A stretch of DNA of 7,889 nt, taken from positions 2,060 to 9,948 of the forward strand of contig JACRLS010000022.1 in the NCBI GenBank assembly GCA_016235225.1. Direction: 5' to 3'. The stretch comes from Nitrospirota bacterium. Its GTDB lineage: Bacteria > Nitrospirota > Nitrospiria > Nitrospirales > Nitrospiraceae. This document shows, piece after piece, positions 1 to 7,331 of the stretch. The notes beneath the pieces were generated by a model. The model was not told the origin of the DNA. It was given only the letters and a program-made list of their open reading frames with translations, and did not search any database. The translations under genes were made by a program, and so were the position numbers. Positions within the stretch are counted from its first letter, which is position 1, and every line of letters begins with the position of its first letter.

Positions 1-168
1 CTCCCATTGGCGAGCAGCGAAGAGACGATTGCCCTCCTCCACCGCGGCGGACGCGGCGGGCACGGAGCTTGTGGGAGCCCGCAGTGTTCGGACTTCCTTG
101 AGAGCTTCTCCGCAACTCATCAATCCGATGACCATGACGAGACTAACCAGTACTCGGACGGCTCGCAT
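1..168 (-). CDS. Lipoprotein with probable TPR repeats, N-terminal part (cut by window edge)
   Basis: An ATG at 168 opens 56 codons that run without a stop to the window edge. The N-terminus is a textbook lipoprotein signal: a basic start (R2, R5), a hydrophobic core at about residues 6-17, and the lipobox LMSC with the acylated cysteine at C19. A Ser/Pro/Ala-rich linker follows (about 32-42), then AAVEEGNRLFAARQWE, which looks like the first helix of a tetratricopeptide repeat. A strong Shine-Dalgarno (AAAGGAGG) sits 6 bases before the ATG and decides the start. The gene begins 13 bases after the addA stop, so it is probably the next gene of the same operon. The likely role is a membrane-anchored, periplasm-facing scaffold. 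The TPR assignment rests on about 16 residues, and no function is claimed. Translation of the lipoprotein signal is clear; the family is not. Confidence 0.78.
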   Translation of the reverse strand, partial: MRAVRVLVSLVMVIGLMSCGEALKEVRTLRAPTSSVPAASAAVEEGNRLFAARQWE

Positions 169-174
169 CGATCG

Positions 175-182
175 CCTCCTTT
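175..182 (-). promoter_or_regulatory. Shine-Dalgarno of the lipoprotein gene
   Basis: The minus strand reads AAAGGAGG, then 6 bases, then the ATG at 168. Its first A is the last base of the addA TAA stop (184-182). Ribosomes ending addA therefore finish on the initiation site of the next gene, a layout that suggests translational coupling. It is the strongest ribosome-binding site in the window. Confidence 0.75.
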
Positions 183-3100
183 TACATCTCGATGACCTGG
201 CCTGCACGAAGGAAGAGAAACTGAAACCCGACGGACGGGACGCCGAGCGCCTGTCTCACTCCCGCTTGATAGGCCTCCGATTGTGGGCGGTACGTCTCCG
301 CCCGCGCCCGGACCTCGGCGCCCTCGACCCGATCCGTCTTATAGTCGGCAATCCAGATACGCCCGTCAAGCCGGAAGAGCAGGTCGACGACCCCCTGCAT
401 GACTGACGACTGTGGACTATGAGCTGATGGCGGCGTTGCGCCGGCCGCCCAGGGAATCATAAATGGGACTTCCCGCCCTAGAATCTCCGCTCGTTGCAGC
501 TCGGGATAGACCGCTGATCGGACGAAGGTGTCCAGGATCGAGCGGAGTTCATCGGCAAGCTGACGATCCACTGCCATCAGCCATCCTTTGGTGTGCTCGT
601 CCTCCAATTGCTCGATGCCCCTTGTAAAGTCCCAGCATTCCAGCAGCCGGTGGGCGAGAATCCCGGTCTGCCGGCCTCCCCTGGACTTGTAGAATCCGTC
701 GTCCCATTGGTAGCCGGCGTGCGGAAGTGCTCGACCCGCCTGCAGGCCTGTCGCCGTCAGAAATCTTTGAACCTCATGCGCGGCCGCACAGCGGGCCTCC
801 CGCAGATCCCATCGCGCGTCCTGAACGGCGGTGACTGCCGTCTCAGAGGTCCAGGCCGCGTCGGGCCCCGATCGCGTCAGTGGAATATCGTCGCCCACCG
901 CCACCTCGACCGGCACCGAGACTCCTCCCACCTGAATCGGGCCTGGGTGGCATTCCGGAAGATCCACGCCCCACCCTTCACTCACCAGAGCAAGCCCTCC
1001 CTCACCTCGATGCGACCTGGTCGTCGGAAGACCGGCCGACAACACCAGACGACGTTTGGCTCGCGTCATGGCCACATAGAGGACCCGACGTTCTTCTGCC
1101 CGCTGCCGCTCGGACAGCTTGGCGCCCAGATAGACACCACCGACCGTTCGCCACGCCCCCACTTGTACCCCGACCAGCCCGGTCGACCAGTCCTGGTGGA
1201 CGGTGATGCGATCCTCCCGCCGATCAGTGCCCCGATGAAGCCCGGCAAGGATCACCATCGGAAACTCCAACCCCTTCGCTTTATGGATACTCAAGACGCG
1301 AACCGCGCCCTCCTGGTCCGGCGCCTCAGCCCCTTCTTCGGCCAGCGGGCTTTCGGCTTCGTCCGGCCGATCGAGAAACCAGCCCCGGATCCGCCTCACC
1401 ACCGTCCGCCAGGACGCCCCCGGTTGCTCCCCTGCCTGGATCAGCAGAGTCCGAAGTTTCTTCACGTTGGCCACAGCCTGCTCCCCGTCCTGCCATGCCG
1501 CGGCCAGCTCCATCATGGGTACCCTGTCGAAGAGGTAATCCAGGCCCTCCACCACCGGCAGCCGGGGCAAGGTGTGGTGCAGGTCACGCAGCAAACGATA
1601 GAGCCGCTCCGCCGATTGGAGGCCGGTCGGGGGATCGCGTCGAAAATCCAGTCGCCCGGCGGACACGAGTTGTTCCAATTCCCGATCGTTCAGTCCGCCG
1701 AGCGCGGAGCGGAGGACCGCGGCCAGGGCAATCTGATCATGCGGCGTGAGGCAGGTACAGAGCAGGTTCCCCAGGTCGATCACCTCCTGCCGCTCAAAAA
1801 AATGCTTTTCCCCCTCCGTGACATAGGGAATGCCGTGCCGCCGCAGCGCCTCCACATACTCGCGCGCGACCGTCAGGGTCCGGAGCAAGATCCCGACATG
1901 TCGGGGTTTCACCGTCACGGATACGTCTCCCTCCTGCAGCGGCTGGCGCCCGAACACCTCCTCGGCCAGCCAGTGGGCAAGCGATTCCGCTTCGCACCGG
2001 GTGGCCGTCTCGGCATCGGCCTCAGCATCCTTCGGTCGCACCAACCGCACCAGCAGGCCCTCATTCGGATTCGCCGCTGCCGCCGACATCACCGGGACTA
2101 ACGGCTCGTTCTTCGGCTGCAGCCCTTTGAGAGCCTCCGCCGGAAACAGACGCGAGAAGCAGGCGTTCACCGGCGCAAGCAGGTCGGCATGGCTCCGGAA
2201 ATTCGTCTGAAGCACATGCGGCTCGCCGAAGGCGCCGTCGGCCAACACGACCCCGTCAATGACCCGATCGTAGGCTTCCATGTCGGCGCGTCGGAAGGCG
2301 TAGATCGATTGTTTGGGATCGCCGACGACAAACAACTTCCCGGGCCCCAGACGGACCTCCTGCCATCGGGGCGCATCCCGGTCTTCCCCCTCGGCCAGAA
2401 ACAAGACCAGTTCATACTGAACCGGATCCGTGTCCTGAAACTCATCGACGAGGATAGCCCGGAACTGGTGTTTCAACGCCCGTCTCACATCCGGATGATC
2501 GCGCAGCAGATCGCGAGCGCGGGCCAACAAGCCATCAAAAGACACGCACCCGCTGTCGACGAACCGCTGCCGACAGGTTCCGGCAAATCCGACGAGCCGG
2601 GTAAGAAGGGGCGCGAGCGGCGTCATGTCGGCCTGCAACAACCGCTTGGTCGACTCGATGATGGCTCTAGCCGCCGCATGGTCCTCCTTCGTCCAACTGG
2701 TCGTCCGCGCCGGAATGGCCCGGTCGAGATCCGGTGGAAGCGCGCGAGCTTCTGTGGAAAGCCGGTCCTCCCCAGCCCACAGGTCGAGCCGCGCCATTGC
2801 CGCGTCCAGCATTCGCTCCACCGTGTTGGTCTTCTGATGGGACAGGCGGAGCCCCGAGGCCTGATCGCGCAGCCTCGCAGCCCACCGGCGGATCACCTCC
2901 GGCACAGCCCCTCCGCTCTGTTCCCAGGCCAGGGACTCGCTCAGCGAATCGAGCGGAACCAATTCACTGCACAGACGGACCGCCAACTCGCGGATCTCCT
3001 CGATCGACACATGAGTCAGAGCCGCACGCCAGGCGGCGTGGTCAGCCCCATCGGGGGCCAATTCCTCATCCAGCCAGAGCCGCCATTCGCGCTCGACATG

Positions 3101-3592
3101 GTCGGCAAATCGGCTCCCGTCATCTTCCACAAACTCCGGGTCCACGCCACTCTGTTGGGGATAGAGACGAAGCAGATGAGCGGCAAAACTATGGATCGTC
3201 CCTAACTGACTCTTCTCCAGATCCAGGAGAGCCGCCTGCGCCAGCTCGCGTAATTGGCCCCCATCCAGCCCATACCGCGTTTGGATGTCCGCCATCTGCT
3301 CGCACTCTCGACGGAGGCCCGGCCCACCAGGCGGATCGGACGGATCAATCGTCACCCAGAGGCGCAGGCGATCGTGGAGCCGAAGTTTCATCTCGTTCGC
3401 CGCCTTGTTGGTGAACGTGAGCGCGACGATCCCACCAATGGGAAGCGGGTCCGGTCGACGGAAGAGGAGATGGGTCAACCGATCCACCAGCAAGGTGGTC
3501 TTCCCGGTCCCCGCTCCGGCGGTCACCACGACGTTCCGATCCATGGCCGTTGCGGCCCGTTCGCGCGCGCGCTGGTCTGAAAGTGGCGTCAT
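182..3592 (-). CDS. addA: AddA-type ATP-dependent helicase-nuclease (UvrD-like helicase with PD-(D/E)XK nuclease)
   Basis: This 1136-residue protein is the motor and nuclease subunit of the AddAB double-strand-break resection complex, which unwinds broken ends and prepares 3' tails for RecA. All main SF1A helicase motifs are visible: Walker A GAGTGKT with K31, GTIHSF at 131-136, Walker B VDEFQDTD (D383, E384), GDPKQSIY at 424-431, TNFRS at 463-467, VLSIHKAKGLEF at 766-777, and LYVAMTRAKRRL at 838-849. The C-terminal nuclease shows GILAH (H981), EVPF (E1041), GVVD (D1070) and DYKTD (D1083, K1085), so it appears catalytically intact. The length matches the family (about 1100-1250). The ATG at 3592 overlaps the addB stop as ATGA. 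The Shine-Dalgarno there is weak, which fits coupled translation from addB. An alternative start at M17 would leave only 8 residues before Walker A and is less likely. RexA is a synonymous family name. RecB is less likely because the partner is AddB-like and no RecC or RecD is present. Confidence 0.93.
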   Translation of the reverse strand: MTPLSDQRARERAATAMDRNVVVTAGAGTGKTTLLVDRLTHLLFRRPDPLPIGGIVALTFTNKAANEMKLRLHDRLRLWVTIDPSDPPGGPGLRRECEQMADIQTRYGLDGGQLRELAQAALLDLEKSQLGTIHSFAAHLLRLYPQQSGVDPEFVEDDGSRFADHVEREWRLWLDEELAPDGADHAAWRAALTHVSIEEIRELAVRLCSELVPLDSLSESLAWEQSGGAVPEVIRRWAARLRDQASGLRLSHQKTNTVERMLDAAMARLDLWAGEDRLSTEARALPPDLDRAIPARTTSWTKEDHAAARAIIESTKRLLQADMTPLAPLLTRLVGFAGTCRQRFVDSGCVSFDGLLARARDLLRDHPDVRRALKHQFRAILVDEFQDTDPVQYELVLFLAEGEDRDAPRWQEVRLGPGKLFVVGDPKQSIYAFRRADMEAYDRVIDGVVLADGAFGEPHVLQTNFRSHADLLAPVNACFSRLFPAEALKGLQPKNEPLVPVMSAAAANPNEGLLVRLVRPKDAEADAETATRCEAESLAHWLAEEVFGRQPLQEGDVSVTVKPRHVGILLRTLTVAREYVEALRRHGIPYVTEGEKHFFERQEVIDLGNLLCTCLTPHDQIALAAVLRSALGGLNDRELEQLVSAGRLDFRRDPPTGLQSAERLYRLLRDLHHTLPRLPVVEGLDYLFDRVPMMELAAAWQDGEQAVANVKKLRTLLIQAGEQPGASWRTVVRRIRGWFLDRPDEAESPLAEEGAEAPDQEGAVRVLSIHKAKGLEFPMVILAGLHRGTDRREDRITVHQDWSTGLVGVQVGAWRTVGGVYLGAKLSERQRAEERRVLYVAMTRAKRRLVLSAGLPTTRSHRGEGGLALVSEGWGVDLPECHPGPIQVGGVSVPVEVAVGDDIPLTRSGPDAAWTSETAVTAVQDARWDLREARCAAAHEVQRFLTATGLQAGRALPHAGYQWDDGFYKSRGGRQTGILAHRLLECWDFTRGIEQLEDEHTKGWLMAVDRQLADELRSILDTFVRSAVYPELQRAEILGREVPFMIPWAAGATPPSAHSPQSSVMQGVVDLLFRLDGRIWIADYKTDRVEGAEVRARAETYRPQSEAYQAGVRQALGVPSVGFQFLFLRAGQVIEM

Positions 3593-4974
3593 TTCAGGCT
3601 GTCCCTATCGCGTATTCGCCGCTTCCTGGTAGGAGGTGTCTCGGATGCAGCATCTCCGGTAGAAGTCCGGTCTGTTGCTGGAGCGCCGCCCGGCTTGTCC
3701 ACCTCCGCATGTCGCAGGCGTCGGTAGGTCTCGACCTGAGTGTGGTCCGCACGCGCCCGCCACCGGCTGGGTTGATGATGCAGCCGGCACATGGTGCGAT
3801 AGTCGCACTGCTCGCAGTCGGAGCCCGGGGCGATGAAAAACCGACCCGACCGGATGTGCTCCATGACCAGGGCCAAGGTTGCCCGCAATCGAGCCCCCAG
3901 CGACCCCGTCCAGGCGTCACCCGGGAAGGCAACCGGTGTCACCACTGCGCCATCTTCATCTTCCCGCCATTTCGGGGCGAGATATTGAAACCAGACGCCC
4001 TCGCTCGTGACAGAGCCGGCGGGCCAGTCGGCCGGTGACGCCTCCTGCGCCATCTGCTCCGCCATCAGAAGATAGAAGGGCGGTTGCCACTCCCGTCCTC
4101 GCACCGCAGCCAAGGTCAAATTCTTTTCCAACGTTTTGGCCGTCCGGCTGGTTTTGTATTTGTAGTCGAGGATACGGTAGGTCTTCCGCGCGGCCGCCCA
4201 ATCCACGCGATCGATCTGCCCTTCACAGTGCAGCGTCTCGGAGCCCGTGGGCAGCGCCACCGGCACGTCGGCCTGCACCGGCGACTCGAAGAGGATCGGT
4301 CGCCATCCTCCGTCCTGGAGGTCCTGAAGGTCTTCTTGCAACACCCGGGACAGGAGATCAAGGAGTCGCGCCTGGGTCACCTCCCACAGGAACGGATAGC
4401 CGACGGGATGGGTTCGAGCATAGTCATGAAAATGGGGTGCGGCTGCTCGTGCCAGACTGGCCGCAATATCCACCGCCCGCCACCCATCGCCCCTGATTCC
4501 CTCCGCATGCCATGCGCGATGGACGTCGCGGAGAATCGCATGGGCGAGCGTGCCCACTTCGACAGGGCCGACCTCACCGATCTCCTCCGGCTCCTCAATC
4601 GAGCGGAGCCGGAGAACCTGTCGCGCAAAATATTGGAAGGGACAGATGCCGTACGATCGCAGCCCGGTCGGCGCCACCTGTTGGATCAGCCGTTGCCAGA
4701 CCGACGGCACGTGACCGATCACGCCATCGTAGCCCCCGAGGGCCGGACGCCCGCTGTCGAGAGACCGCAAGGTTTCAAGGCCCTTCGGCAGGAGATCGCA
4801 TCCTGTCAGCCGCCGCAAGAGGGGCAGGGCCACCCGCCTGCGGGCCAACCCGGCGTCCACCACCATCTCACGCGGGTTCAGCCACTCGGAGAGGATGAGC
4901 CTGCCGTTGCGTCCATCGCCTCGGGATAGACAGCGCGGCGGATCGACAGTCCGGCACCACCTGCCGAATCTCAT
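3589..4974 (-). CDS. addB: AddB nuclease half, 3' part of a frame-shifted addB
   Basis: This reading frame carries the C-terminal nuclease of AddB. The frame opens at an ATG at 4974, but its first 18 or so residues look like out-of-frame translation. Sense AddB sequence begins near GDGRNGR (residue 19) and continues with WLNPREM. Visible marks are YGICPFQYF with C111, GTLAH (H145), EGQIDRVD (D255), ILDYK (D270, K272), and CEQCDYRTMC (C387, C390, C396). The spacing C-x(n)-C-x2-C-x5-C is that of the 4Fe-4S cluster which staples the AddB nuclease domain in the Bacillus enzyme. Nuclease and iron-sulfur residues are all present. After the last cysteine comes a charged, probably disordered tail of about 65 residues. 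The stop TGA overlaps the addA ATG (ATGA). There is no good ribosome-binding site at 4974, so I read this as the continuation of the upstream frame, not a separate gene. Confidence 0.85.
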   Translation of the reverse strand: MRFGRWCRTVDPPRCLSRGDGRNGRLILSEWLNPREMVVDAGLARRRVALPLLRRLTGCDLLPKGLETLRSLDSGRPALGGYDGVIGHVPSVWQRLIQQVAPTGLRSYGICPFQYFARQVLRLRSIEEPEEIGEVGPVEVGTLAHAILRDVHRAWHAEGIRGDGWRAVDIAASLARAAAPHFHDYARTHPVGYPFLWEVTQARLLDLLSRVLQEDLQDLQDGGWRPILFESPVQADVPVALPTGSETLHCEGQIDRVDWAAARKTYRILDYKYKTSRTAKTLEKNLTLAAVRGREWQPPFYLLMAEQMAQEASPADWPAGSVTSEGVWFQYLAPKWREDEDGAVVTPVAFPGDAWTGSLGARLRATLALVMEHIRSGRFFIAPGSDCEQCDYRTMCRLHHQPSRWRARADHTQVETYRRLRHAEVDKPGGAPATDRTSTGDAASETPPTRKRRIRDRDSLK

Positions 4975-6991
4975 CGAGGTAAAGAGAGGGAATCACCGGC
5001 CGACCGGTATCGTCACTCCGTAAGGTGAGCAGAGTCAGGCGCTCAGTCGCCGCATTGACCAGGAGCCAGAAGAGCAACTTCTCTTCCTCAAACCCTGCCA
5101 ACTTCTCCGTGACCTTGTACCCAAGATCGGCTTCCAGAAAACGCCGTTCGGCATCACGAAGAAACGCATCTTCGCGGATGTGCCGCGGGAAGACACGTTC
5201 ATTCACGTTCACGAGGTAGAGCGCGCGGAAGGGCAGGCCACGGGCCGTCATCGCATCAAGGACCTGCACGCCTCGATCCGACTGGCCCGCCATCGGTACC
5301 CGCACCTCCTGCACGATGCGGTGCAACGTCGCAACCATCTCCTCGATGGGCACCGAATCAGGAAGTCGCACCAGATCCGTGAGCACGGCAAGCACCTCGC
5401 TCAGATCGGGCTCGGGCACCACGTCCTTCTTCTCTATATCAGGTGACCGGCGGGACTGCGGCGCCAGCAGCGAGGACCAGAGGGTCTCGAGATGGGTGAG
5501 ATATTCGGCCCAGGCCGCCTCGTCCGGCAGCCCTGCCAAGGCCTCGTCCAGTTTCGCCATGCAGCCCAGCAACAGCCTGAGTTGGGAACCGGGAATGCTC
5601 GCCGGCTTCCCATCATCATCGTCCGTATCCGAGACTCGACGCGACAGCGGCAGACCGTTCGCGCAGTAAGCCTCCAGGCGTCGCCACTCGTCGAGCCCGC
5701 GCGCAATCCCAGCGCGGCGGCTTGCCAGGTCCCACAGGTCGGGCTCAGGCTCCGTGCCTTCCGGGCACAGGGTGCGCAAGTCAAAACAGGGGGCCGACAG
5801 CAGCTCGATCACCAAATCACGGCGGTAGCGCTGCTGCTTCACGTCCAGCAATAAGAGGGCCACCTGCACCAAGGGATAGGCCGCGAGCGGCCGCGACAAG
5901 GTGGTGGCAAAGGGGATGTGCTGGTCCCGGAACACCCGCGGGATCACCGACTCGTACCCGGCCAGAGTCCGGCCGACGACCCCGATCTCATGGAAGGCAT
6001 AACCCGATCCTTCTACCAGACGGAGAATGTCCTTCGCGACAAAGGTCACCTCGTCTTCGCGGCCTGCGGCATCCACCATCTGAACGGTCGCCGATGTCCG
6101 GGCAGGTCCGTCGGATCGTCCGGCGGCGTCCAGGTCCCGGTCAGTGGACGCAAAGATGCGTTGGAGCGGTCTCAGCCGCGAGAGACGGTCAGGCCGGAGC
6201 GGCACCTGTTGCCAGTCGGCAGGGTCGTGGAGGAGCCCGTGGAGATACCGCTCGAAGAAACGCTCGGCAAACCCGAACGCCGGATGCCTGCGCAACAAAG
6301 GGAAAAAGAGTGTCGTGGGATACCGGCGGACGATCTCTTGAAACAGTTCCAACTGAACTTGAGTCAGATCGTAGAACCCGTAGTACGAGATGTCGGCCAG
6401 TGACTGCAGGAACGGCGAACGATCGAGATGACGGAGGGCCTCCACCGCGAGGTCATCGGGATCCCGGGCGGCACTGGAGGCTGCGGCTGCACGAACGTCC
6501 GCGTAGAGCCGGATCAATCTGGCCGTGGCCGGAGAAGGGGGTGGCTCCCGGGTTTCCAGCGCTTCGAGCACCACTTCGGGATCGACCGCGGCATCTTTGA
6601 GATCCTTGCATGTGGCCCACAAGGCGGCCCAGGCGCCCGGCATCTCCGCCAAGTTGCGCCACGGAGACCCAGGCCCCGCTGCCACCTGCTTCCGCAGACT
6701 CAGATGGACCAACTCGCGGAAGAGAGTCGAGGAGGAGATCTCGGGCTCGTCCGGCAAGCCGTCACGGCCGAGCAACCGGCGCGTCAACTGATGGAAGGTC
6801 AGAATGTGAAGATTGAGAAATCCACGCCCCCGCTCGGCGCAGAGGTGCCATTGCAGACGGCGACGCAACGCGGTGGACGGCACCACGATCGCCGACGGAG
6901 CCAGCGGAGCGGCCTGCTTGATGGTGTCGAGGTGATCGAGAAGCGCCTGTTCAAGATCGGGGCGAAAGGCGCCCGTGACGAGGCGGAGCAT
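4868..6991 (-). CDS. addB: AddB helicase-like half, 5' part of a frame-shifted addB
   Basis: This 707-residue frame holds the N-terminal, helicase-like part of AddB, the scaffold subunit that in characterised systems takes part in Chi recognition and carries the second nuclease. AddB-like marks are the start MLRLVTGAF, IVVPSTALRRRLQWHL at 35-50, LHILTFHQLTRRLL at 61-74, ISYYGFYDLTQVQLELF at 201-217, AAGREDEVTFVAKDIL at 308-323, VQVLDAMTARGLPFRALYLVNVNERVFP at about 575-602, and FEEEKLLFWLLV at 634-645. There is no Walker A motif at the N-terminus, so this part probably does not hydrolyse ATP. An acidic run (about 455-460) marks a likely surface loop. Past residue 690 the frame turns to nonsense and stops at 4868. 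The other frame takes over, and the joined protein would be about 1133 residues, normal for AddB. The ATG at 6991 is the only ATG, GTG or TTG between the upstream in-frame TAG and the conserved N-terminus. It lacks a Shine-Dalgarno. Confidence 0.85.
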   Translation of the reverse strand: MLRLVTGAFRPDLEQALLDHLDTIKQAAPLAPSAIVVPSTALRRRLQWHLCAERGRGFLNLHILTFHQLTRRLLGRDGLPDEPEISSSTLFRELVHLSLRKQVAAGPGSPWRNLAEMPGAWAALWATCKDLKDAAVDPEVVLEALETREPPPSPATARLIRLYADVRAAAASSAARDPDDLAVEALRHLDRSPFLQSLADISYYGFYDLTQVQLELFQEIVRRYPTTLFFPLLRRHPAFGFAERFFERYLHGLLHDPADWQQVPLRPDRLSRLRPLQRIFASTDRDLDAAGRSDGPARTSATVQMVDAAGREDEVTFVAKDILRLVEGSGYAFHEIGVVGRTLAGYESVIPRVFRDQHIPFATTLSRPLAAYPLVQVALLLLDVKQQRYRRDLVIELLSAPCFDLRTLCPEGTEPEPDLWDLASRRAGIARGLDEWRRLEAYCANGLPLSRRVSDTDDDDGKPASIPGSQLRLLLGCMAKLDEALAGLPDEAAWAEYLTHLETLWSSLLAPQSRRSPDIEKKDVVPEPDLSEVLAVLTDLVRLPDSVPIEEMVATLHRIVQEVRVPMAGQSDRGVQVLDAMTARGLPFRALYLVNVNERVFPRHIREDAFLRDAERRFLEADLGYKVTEKLAGFEEEKLLFWLLVNAATERLTLLTLRSDDTGRPVIPSLYLDEIRQVVPDCRSAALSIPRRWTQRQAHPLRVAEPA
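4900..4925 (-). other. addB: Probable frameshift junction inside addB
   Basis: Upstream sense ends at SAALSIPR and downstream sense resumes at GDGRNGR, shifted by one base. The span from the ATG at 6991 to the stop at 3589 is 3403 bases, one more than a multiple of three, so one surplus base (or a +1 shift) restores a single frame. The minus strand here reads TATCCCGAGGCGATGG; the short runs CCC and GG are the likeliest places for an indel. I cannot tell a sequencing or assembly error, a true mutation and a programmed shift apart from the sequence alone. Confidence 0.75.
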
Positions 6992-6997
6992 GGTCAG

Positions 6998-7102
6998 AAG
7001 GCTGAGGCTAAGGTTGAGGGTAAGGTTGGGGCGAAAAAGAAAGAGAAGACACTAATCCTCCGCATTCTCCACCGCCCTGAACCTCAACCTCAGCCTTAAC
7101 CT
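6998..7102. repeat. Facing hexamer arrays forming an imperfect inverted repeat upstream of addB
   Basis: Plus-strand 6998-7027 is five tandem hexamers of the form RAGGYT (one has GGGT). Positions 7079-7102 are four hexamers of the complementary form (GAACCT, CAACCT, CAGCCT, TAACCT). Arms 6998-7020 and 7075-7097 pair at 20 of 23 positions across a 54-base loop. In the minus-strand transcript the first arm starts at the stop codon of the zinc-ribbon gene, and the second ends 6 bases before the addB ATG. It could fold as a long hairpin that limits read-through or initiation at addB. It has no U-tract, so it is not a classical terminator. Confidence 0.7.
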
Positions 7103-7260
7103 GTCTCAGGCCCCATGTTCTCCCCGTTACAGGGGATACAGCCCCAGTCTCCGTCGATGAAGGCCATGGCTTCGCCGCAGAGCGGACAGTCAGGCGGAGG
7201 TCCGGTTTGGAGGGGGATCAGCGGCGGCAATTCAAAATCGTCGTCATCTGGAACAGTCAT
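7096..7260 (-). CDS. Small zinc-ribbon protein
   Basis: This is a 54-residue protein starting at the ATG at 7260 (MTVPDDDDFELPPL). Residues about 27-45 hold two CxxC knuckles, CPLC and CIPC, separated by 12 residues including the aromatic-rich FIDGDWG, the pattern of a rubredoxin-like zinc ribbon. The N-terminus is acidic and proline-rich and probably disordered. An in-frame GTG at 7284 would add eight residues (MLREKNQT), but that extension lies in repeat sequence, so I prefer the ATG. Ribosome binding is weak (an AAGAA stretch upstream). It lies between the thioredoxin-like gene and addB on the same strand, with gaps of 63 and 104 bases made mostly of repeats. The substrate or partner is unknown. 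Zinc binding is inferred from the cysteines only. Confidence 0.7.
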   Translation of the reverse strand: MTVPDDDDFELPPLIPLQTGPPPDCPLCGEAMAFIDGDWGCIPCNGENMGPETG

Positions 7261-7275
7261 TGTCTGGTTCTTTTC

Positions 7276-7331
7276 TCTCAGCACTCAGCACTCGATACTC
7301 GTTACTTCCTCGGGAGGCTAGGTCTAGGTCT
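7276..7331. repeat. Degenerate short-repeat spacer between the zinc-ribbon and thioredoxin-like genes
   Basis: On the plus strand the 7-base unit TCAGCAC occurs twice in tandem (from 7278), followed by the related CTCGATACTCG. CTAGGT then occurs twice in tandem (7318-7329), overlapping the stop codon of the thioredoxin-like gene. The stretch between contains only a weak CCTC/GAGG palindrome. Nothing here resembles a terminator. The repeat style differs from the hexamer arrays at 6998-7102. Confidence 0.5.

Noticed and set aside
593..2101. Open frame of 502 codons on the plus strand
   Set aside because: It lies wholly opposite addA, which has every family motif. The product is Arg/Pro/His-rich with no recognisable domain, as expected for antisense frames in GC-rich DNA.
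2189..3205. Open frame of 338 codons on the plus strand
   Set aside because: Also antisense to addA, with low-complexity basic composition and no motif.
5722..6600. Open frame of 292 codons on the plus strand
   Set aside because: Antisense to the 5' half of addB; extremely Arg/Pro/Gly-rich, typical shadow translation.
7040..7070. GTG at 7052 after GGAGG as an alternative addB start
   Set aside because: It looked attractive, but the distance to the ATG at 6991 is not a multiple of three and its frame meets a TAG within the repeat.
7310..7319. CCTCGGGAGG palindrome as a terminator of the thioredoxin-like gene
   Set aside because: The stem is only about four pairs with a tiny loop and no T-run follows.
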